This document shows, piece by piece, positions 58,177-64,000 of a stretch of DNA of 64,000 bases; positions within the stretch are counted from its first letter, which is position 1, and each line of letters begins with the position of its first letter. The notes under the pieces are model-generated. The model ran no database searches. It saw only the letters and a program-made list of their open reading frames with translations, and was not told the origin of the DNA. Location of the stretch: positions 806,001 to 870,000 of the forward strand of contig JAGFMI010000007.1 of NCBI GenBank assembly GCA_021030905.1, in the 5' to 3' direction. The translations under genes were made by a program, and so were the position numbers. This stretch comes from Pyrenula massariospora (lineage: Eukaryota > Ascomycota > Eurotiomycetes > Pyrenulales > Pyrenulaceae).

Positions 58177-58946
58177 GATGAGATGGGCTTAGGCTTTAGT
58201 GTTAGGAGGTTTGGAAGTTCAACTGAGTTGGAAGGGGTGGGGAGCCGGATTGGATCGTGTCTGAAAGGGGCTCTTTTGGGAAAGCTAGCTTGGTCCTTAT
58301 GTCGACGGTCGACGTGGTGTGGCTGCCTATGCTGCTTTACCCTGGTCTAAATTAACTATTTGAATTAAGATACCTACAAAGCACTCTGTCAATCTAGTTG
58401 ATATATGTCGAAGCAAAGCCCCACCAAACACAAAACCATATCCCCACACCACTACTGCCCAGCCCTCGCTAAGACTGTGAATAATATCCACCACGGCGCG
58501 CAAAGGCTTGGCGAGGTATCTAGCTAAGGTAACTAACGTAGACACTTCGCCGTCACGCGCAAATGTGAATATCATCACTAACTAGAGTCCAAGCGCAAAA
58601 GCTCGTTCCACGCAAAACAGCCTAGGCTTAGTAAACGGGTGCAAGGAAACGTCCACATTCAGTCTACGGAGATTCTCACTATGATTGATACCTACTCTGT
58701 GAAATGCTACCGCCGCCTGGCCCCGCCTTCTAATACGAGTGACATGACAAGACAAGACAAGGCAATAGAAACTTGTCGCAACCAACGTGCAAGGATTTCT
58801 ATCGAGTGATTGACCGTTATGCGCATACACCTATGTGACGAGGGAGAAAACAAAGGAGACGCAATTCCACCACCGGCCTGGTTGATCTAGTTGATGCCCG
58901 AGACCCTTCCCCAGATTGACACAATTAGTTCCGACTGTTCCGTGCT
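58177..58946. other. Convergent intergenic region
   Basis: About 770 bp between the transporter and protease genes, which converge; should hold both 3' UTRs. No gene supported. Confidence 0.4.
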
Positions 58947-60530
58947 TTAAACTCTTGCCACCTTGTAACCACCGTTCTTGATGATTTCTGAGTAATTGCC
59001 CGATCCAGCGCCGTTCCATATTAGAATATTAGTGGTATCAGATGGTACATCGGTAAGAGCACCAGTCGTGGCGACAGAAATAATGTCCTTTTTAAGCTTG
59101 GCAGGCGTAATCTCAGCAACAGCGTAGGCGGAGTCGGCAGCGGGTTGGAGGGAGAGGTAGTATGCAAGCAAACCGCAGACATGGGGAGAGGCCATTGATG
59201 TGCCAGAGATGGTGTTTGTTGAGTAGTTGGAACCGATCCAGGTGGAGAGGATGTTAAGACCAGGCGCAAAGATGTCGTTGCACTTGCCGTAGTTGGAGAA
59301 GTAGGCTCGCTCATCAGCTAGAGTAGAGGCGCCAACGGTTATAGCTTTCTCTGCTGCCGCCGGAGAGTAATTGCACGAATCAGTGTTGTCATTGCCGGCA
59401 GCGACGGCGAAGTGAAGACCTGCGTCAACAGCGGCATTGACGGCCATGTCCAGCGCGGGTGATTTACCGCCACCCAGGGACATGTTGGCCACTGAACCTT
59501 TAAAGCCCTTCTTCTTGCCGTTCTTGGCCTGCTTGACAGCATCAATGTGAGCAAGGGCCGCCCATTCGACGCCCTTGATGACATCGGACATTGTGCCAGA
59601 TCCATTGGACTTGAGAACCTTGACGGCATACACATTAGCCTTCTTGGCCACTCCGAATTTCTTTCCCGCAACTGTGCCTGAGCAATGGGTGCCATGGCCG
59701 TTACCATCTTCATCCACATCATTTGCTGGAATAGTCTTTCCCCAATGAGCACGTTCTTCAAAATCAACGTGTTTGTAGTTTGTGCCAGTATCAATGACGT
59801 AGGCGTCGACACCTTCACCAGCGTCTTCCGTGTAGAGATACTTGTTGAATGTCCCAAAGCTTAAGCTGTCTCGATGTGAGATACGGGCGAGACCCCAGGG
59901 AGCATTCTTCTCTGTCAAGGGATCGGACATGGTGTGGACTTCGGAGTCCCTCTCAATGTAGTCAACCTGTCGAGTTGGACACGTGAGCTTCCGTCTAACC
60001 AGGAAAATAGTCATGGGTCCAGCAGAGAGATGTGCGAATATATATTGATTCGCAGAAAGTAGAAAGATTTAAAGCTTATCGATGAATATTATGATACCTT
60101 ATGCTGATGGGCAGGGTGATACAGAAGTAGAGTTTGGATTGAAATCAAAATCACTTACATCGGGATGACGCCTGACTTGTTCAATCACATCATCGTCGAA
60201 GTGGCCAGAGTAACCGAGCAAGCCACCAGTGATGTTGTAAGTATGCCTCAAACCTTCGTAGATGGTGCTTTGAAAAGGAAATTGGTCTCGCTTCCGAAGT
60301 TCCGTTCGATAGCTTTCGCTTGAGGTGTGAATGTCTTGAACCCAGTTGTGATGAGCAGCAGCGGAGTCGTGAGACACATGTTTCTTGAAGACAACAATGT
60401 AAGAGTCTGGGATCTCTTGCGCGTTTGTAGAAGATAAGACAGGGGCGGCATCGTGGTGGATGGTATCGATAATGAGTGGGCTAGCAGCAGCCAAAGGCAG
60501 CACCGCTGCAAGACTGGAGATTGCTCTCAT
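58947..60530 (-). CDS. Subtilisin-like serine protease, vacuolar type (proteinase B/PepC-like)
   Basis: Two minus-strand exons: 60159..60530 and 58947..59966, joined over a 192-bp intron (GTAAGT...CGACAG), giving 463 residues. A signal peptide (MRAISSLAAVLPLAAASP) is followed by an I9-type inhibitor propeptide (DSYIVVFKKHVS to EQVRRHPDVDYIERD). The mature S8 protease has the full triad: Asp in YVIDTGTNYKH (about 183), His in GNGHGTHCSGTVAG (about 215) and Ser in SGTSMASPH (about 381), with oxyanion Asn in AAGNDN. The KNGKKKGFKGSVANMSLGGG stretch is typical of vacuolar PRB1/PepC enzymes rather than secreted alkaline proteases. It degrades proteins in the vacuole and is usually induced by starvation. 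The intron is longer than all others here. Only about 620 bp separate it from the divergent BEACH gene. Confidence 0.92.
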
Positions 60531-61148
60531 CGTGTGTGAATTTGGAGAAAAAGACAAGAGTTCTATTAAAGAAGAGGATTGAATGGAATGTCGAGGGTTG
60601 ATATGAAAACGAGCCCTCGATTGCTGGGTGGTGGTGGTGGTGGTAGCGGATGAAAGAGGATGGAAGAGGCAACGAGGCAGATGATGCACTTGGAGCTGCG
60701 GATGACAGAGTCTGTGGTCTGCTGTTGCCCGGTAAGCTTATCGCCCAATCACAGAGCCGGTCTCGGAGGCACGCGAGACATGCCAAGAGCCCGCCCGGCC
60801 GCAAGCGCCAGTCTGTTTCGGGAATAGTCAATATGTTGTTGGAGATGCTCGAGGTCAGACCTGGGGGAGGAGAGAAACTCGTCCAGGACTCGAGGTCACG
60901 CTTTACATTCCCTCTCGTGCATTTTGACCTCGAGTGCTATTGGACAGGGCACAAAAAGCTAGTTCAGCCTCCTACACATGTGCACCGTCCTTTCCACGAC
61001 ACCGACCCTTTCCGCGGCTGCGTCTGGGCTGGCACGCGACGATGACCTGAGCGAAACACCACTTCTCTCATGACGAGAACCATGAAGCTTCTTTGCGACC
61101 CCGGGTACTTCCACTCAAACTCTTGTGGAGGTGCAGCCCTGTGGCGTG
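60531..61148. promoter_or_regulatory. Divergent promoter region with CCAAT boxes
   Basis: 618 bp between the protease and BEACH genes. A CCAATCA sequence at 60745..60751 fits the HAP/CBC consensus, and an inverted CCAAT (ATTGG) lies at 60939..60943. A (TGG)n microsatellite sits near 60,626-60,645, in the likely 5' leader of the protease gene. Confidence 0.4.
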
Positions 61149-64000
61149 ATGGCCAACTCAGATGTCGGCGGACGATACCGCTCCATCTCCGCAACGTCAA
61201 TTCCCGGCCCACTAGATTCTGAGATCCGACCGCTCGTCGAGTTGCTTGAGAATGCCAATTCAGATACTTTCAAAGCCCTTCAGGATGAGCTCTCGGATTC
61301 TGGCGTCTTACAGCGGCTTCGTCATGAGCTTATCGACAACGACGATCTCAAAGAAGTCCGGGATTCCTTCCGCCGCGCCCGAGGCTATGAAGCGCTCCTA
61401 GATTTCCTACACCGTCTATGTACCGCCTTTAATACAACGGCTTTGGGTGAAAATGGGAAAAGAAGTTTCTTCGCAGCTCTAAAGGATGTGTTATCTGTGC
61501 TTGTTGAGAGTCTACGCGATCAACAGGGCAATAGAAAGTATTTTACAAACCGACTTCCGGGAGGGGGTTGGCATAGTCTACAAAACGCGCTCGGCACCTT
61601 AAAACTATTGTCGAGCGATGTTGAACCATCATCTCTAGATTTGGATCAATTCTATGGGACCGTACTTGATGCGATTATCGGCGAGGATGTCCTCTCAGAT
61701 GTTTACATGCGCCTTCGTAAGAAGCTGAGCAATAAATCAGACATTGCTCCTCAGGGCAATAACCTTGATCTAACGTCGAGAGTCCAAGAAGCCCTCAGAC
61801 AGCTCCTTGATGGCACTAAAACGGTCCAGAACCCAGACCTCACTGCTATCATGGTGCGGCTGTTCCATGCGATGCAGTCGAGGCTTAGTCTTGATCGCCA
61901 AGATGATATTCTGAATATAGCGATCCCGTACAGCTTGTTGCACATCGCATGTGTGTCTAGGTATAATGTTGTTGCACTACACACGGCAGGCCTGCTCTCG
62001 GCAGTCCTTCCAGCTTGCTTCAATACCAAACTAAGAATGGAGCATCGAGAAGCCTATCAACATTTAGCACTCTGCTTGTGCGAGGAAGGAATAAACAGCC
62101 TCAATGATGCATACATGTTTTACTCGGAAGCAGCGCAATCCTCAGATGCCGCAACCTTCCTCCTCAAAGCCCTCCGAGCTTCGAGGAACCCACCAAGCAT
62201 TCACTTTGATCTTTCATTACATGGTTATTCCTGTGTCGAGCTTCCGTCACTTGGGAAGCCCTTCCCTCCAATCCATTCTGGAGGATATACCCTTGCAATC
62301 TGGGCTCAATTCCAGGCCTTTGACCCTGATCTCCATACCACCTTGTTTGGTGCTTTTGATGTCAGTCAAACTTGTTTCATCCTTGCCTATCTGGAGAAGG
62401 ACACAAAGAACTTTATTTTGCAGACCTCCATGCGTGGAAGTCGTCCGAGCGTTCGTTTTCGAACCACCGTCTTCGAACCAAACAAGTGGTATCACATCGT
62501 GGTTGTCCAGAAAAGGCCCAAGAGCACCGCTCCTTACTCTCGTGCGTCTTTATTCGTCGACGGCGAGTTCTGCGAACAAGTAAAAGCCACTTATCCGGCC
62601 GCTCCATCTTCCTCTCACAATTCGAACACTCAAGTTCAGGCCTTCTTTGGGACTCCTCAGAATCTGACAAGCCGACACGAGGCTTCTGCGCCCAGCTCTA
62701 AATGGTCGCTTGCGTCATCTGTGCTGTTGAATGAAGCGCTGAGTGATGATCTCGTTGCTGTCCTGTTCTATCTCGGACCGCGGTATTTCGGTAACTTCCA
62801 AGATTGCCTTGGTACCTTTCAGACTTACAAAGCGTCCGCCGCTCTTAATTTACGGAACGAGAATCTTCATTTGACCAAAGATGAGCACTCTGACATCATG
62901 CTTGCTATAAGGAAAAGAGCAAGTCTTTTGATTCCCGAGACGTCCATACTCGTAAATATCTCCCCTGCTGCCGTTCTAGACAGCGATGATCGAAATAACA
63001 TTGACGAGTCTCAACTTATCAGATCCTTATCGAAACAGGCTGCTCGAAACATGGCTCAGCTTACCCGTTCTGGCGGCAACGCTGTTGCTATTAACGGCGC
63101 CGTTCCTGCTATCAATGAAGCTCTGACTCAACAGCACGGTGTTGCAGTCCTCGTTGGAGATCCCGTTGTTGCTGTTCCCCAATCACTTGACGACGCCAGC
63201 TGGAGGGTCGGTGGTTGCGCTCCTGTCGTTTTAAACCTAGTGGTGACGGCAGCTAATCCAAAAGACCTCGCAGTGGCTGTAGAAATTGTGTGTGAATGCA
63301 TACAAGGCAGTTGGAGGAATAGTGAAGCAATGGAGAGCCAAAGTGGTTATGCAATACTTGCCTCACTTCTACGCGACAAATTGCACTTCAATCAAAATTA
63401 CTCTGCCCCATCCACGTCAAGACTTGTTGAGCCTCTTTCGGTCAGCGCCGAACAGCGCGAAGAGCTCACCCATACTCTTCTCGGGATCATCTTAGGATTC
63501 CTTGGTTACGAAGAACACAACAAGCAACAATCTGTGCTCAACAATCCCTTGGCTTATAGAATTCTACTGATCGACTTGGACATTTGGCGAAATGCAGGTG
63601 TGATGGTTCAGAAGCTATATTACGAACAATTTGTCACCTTTGGCGTTGATTCTCACCATCATAGGTTCAATGCTAAGCGTCTTGCTCGAATGAGATTGCT
63701 AAGAAAGCTTTTGGACGGTGCACAGGCGAGCACTATGTCTCAAGAAGTCTTGCCAACGTTTCTGTCTAGCTTTCGATCACTGATGACCATGGGCATCTCT
63801 ACAGACATGTTGCGGCATTTAGCACTATTCATAACATATTCCCTGCACCAAGGGCCTACTGTGAATGGTCTACGACATAAGAAGAGCACGCGGGCTAGCA
63901 TGAAGCCGCGCCGCTCTAACGCGTCTCAAGAAAGACCCACAAGCAATTTTGTCTCTCGCGAAGGTCTTGGTCTTGAAGTATTGCGACTTTATTCAGAGGT
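61149..64000 (+). CDS. BEACH-family protein, N-terminal part (runs off the window)
   Basis: One open frame from the ATG at 61149 to the last base, about 950 codons with no stop and no intron. The gene continues beyond the right edge, so the diagnostic BEACH and WD40 domains are not seen. The N-terminal 350 residues are helical, armadillo-like. Around residues 360-590 there is a concanavalin A/LamG-like domain (SGGYTLAIWAQFQAFDP, then FEPNKWYHIVVVQKRPK and ASLFVDGEF), as in yeast Bph1, LvsA and neurobeachin-type proteins. FYLGPRYFGNFQDCL and QEVLPTFLSSFRSLM also match that group. BEACH proteins act in membrane trafficking, vacuole or lysosome dynamics and secretion. No ATG is in frame upstream before a stop, supporting this start. 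The name is moderately sure; gene integrity is clear. Confidence 0.75.
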   Translation, partial: MANSDVGGRYRSISATSIPGPLDSEIRPLVELLENANSDTFKALQDELSDSGVLQRLRHELIDNDDLKEVRDSFRRARGYEALLDFLHRLCTAFNTTALGENGKRSFFAALKDVLSVLVESLRDQQGNRKYFTNRLPGGGWHSLQNALGTLKLLSSDVEPSSLDLDQFYGTVLDAIIGEDVLSDVYMRLRKKLSNKSDIAPQGNNLDLTSRVQEALRQLLDGTKTVQNPDLTAIMVRLFHAMQSRLSLDRQDDILNIAIPYSLLHIACVSRYNVVALHTAGLLSAVLPACFNTKLRMEHREAYQHLALCLCEEGINSLNDAYMFYSEAAQSSDAATFLLKALRASRNPPSIHFDLSLHGYSCVELPSLGKPFPPIHSGGYTLAIWAQFQAFDPDLHTTLFGAFDVSQTCFILAYLEKDTKNFILQTSMRGSRPSVRFRTTVFEPNKWYHIVVVQKRPKSTAPYSRASLFVDGEFCEQVKATYPAAPSSSHNSNTQVQAFFGTPQNLTSRHEASAPSSKWSLASSVLLNEALSDDLVAVLFYLGPRYFGNFQDCLGTFQTYKASAALNLRNENLHLTKDEHSDIMLAIRKRASLLIPETSILVNISPAAVLDSDDRNNIDESQLIRSLSKQAARNMAQLTRSGGNAVAINGAVPAINEALTQQHGVAVLVGDPVVAVPQSLDDASWRVGGCAPVVLNLVVTAANPKDLAVAVEIVCECIQGSWRNSEAMESQSGYAILASLLRDKLHFNQNYSAPSTSRLVEPLSVSAEQREELTHTLLGIILGFLGYEEHNKQQSVLNNPLAYRILLIDLDIWRNAGVMVQKLYYEQFVTFGVDSHHHRFNAKRLARMRLLRKLLDGAQASTMSQEVLPTFLSSFRSLMTMGISTDMLRHLALFITYSLHQGPTVNGLRHKKSTRASMKPRRSNASQERPTSNFVSREGLGLEVLRLYSE

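Noticed and set aside
59339-59857. 172-codon minus-strand frame inside the protease gene
   Set aside because: It is an alternative frame of the strongly supported subtilisin exon.

Overview
This window looks like nuclear DNA of a filamentous ascomycete (Pezizomycotina). Genes carry many short introns (about 46-80 bp, GT...AG, with CTAAC/CTGAC-like branch points). The gene set includes fungus-typical families: HET, HeLo, DUF7708 and DUF7580-type proteins, an RfeG-like protein and a class II myosin with a fungal tail. Genus cannot be set from the sequence; a leotiomycete is only a guess. All exon borders are my own reading of splice signals and frame continuity.

Layout. 0-3 kb: C-terminal tail of a myosin II heavy chain (cut by the left edge). 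4.8-5.9 kb: an F-box-like fungal protein. 5.9-14.5 kb: gene-poor, AT-rich stretches carrying three predicted secreted proteins of unknown function (8.8, 10.2 and 12.1 kb). 14.5-27.2 kb: mostly ordinary genes, namely a small membrane/coiled-coil protein, a GST-fold protein, an RfeG-like protein, a BTB protein, the complex I 9.5 kDa subunit (spliced, 80 aa), an AVT-type amino acid transporter, and WBP1 of the oligosaccharyltransferase. 28-40 kb: an accessory block with a DUF7025-type AAA ATPase, a DUF7708 protein, a HET-domain gene interrupted by one stop, and a HeLo domain fused to an E2 ubiquitin-conjugating domain. 42-46 kb: ALG5 and a secreted type-B carboxylesterase. 46.7-54.9 kb: more accessory genes, namely a fungal protein of unknown function, a PD-(D/E)XK-like protein, and a head-to-head pair of a C2H2-like protein and a DUF7580-type gene interrupted by one stop. 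56.5-58.2 kb: an MFS sugar transporter. 58.9-60.5 kb: a subtilisin-type vacuolar protease. 61.1 kb to the right edge: the N-terminal 950 codons of a BEACH-family protein, one open frame that runs off the window.

How they fit. WBP1 and ALG5 both serve N-glycosylation, but nothing suggests linkage by function. The 28-55 kb region is enriched in domains known from fungal allorecognition and regulated cell death (HET, HeLo, DUF7708, DUF7580-type, AAA). The HeLo-E2 fusion is the most interesting single gene. A second, unexpected signal is compositional: several plus-strand genes switch from a C-rich to a very G-rich coding strand in their last 100-250 bp, forming G-quadruplex-like runs around the stop codon.
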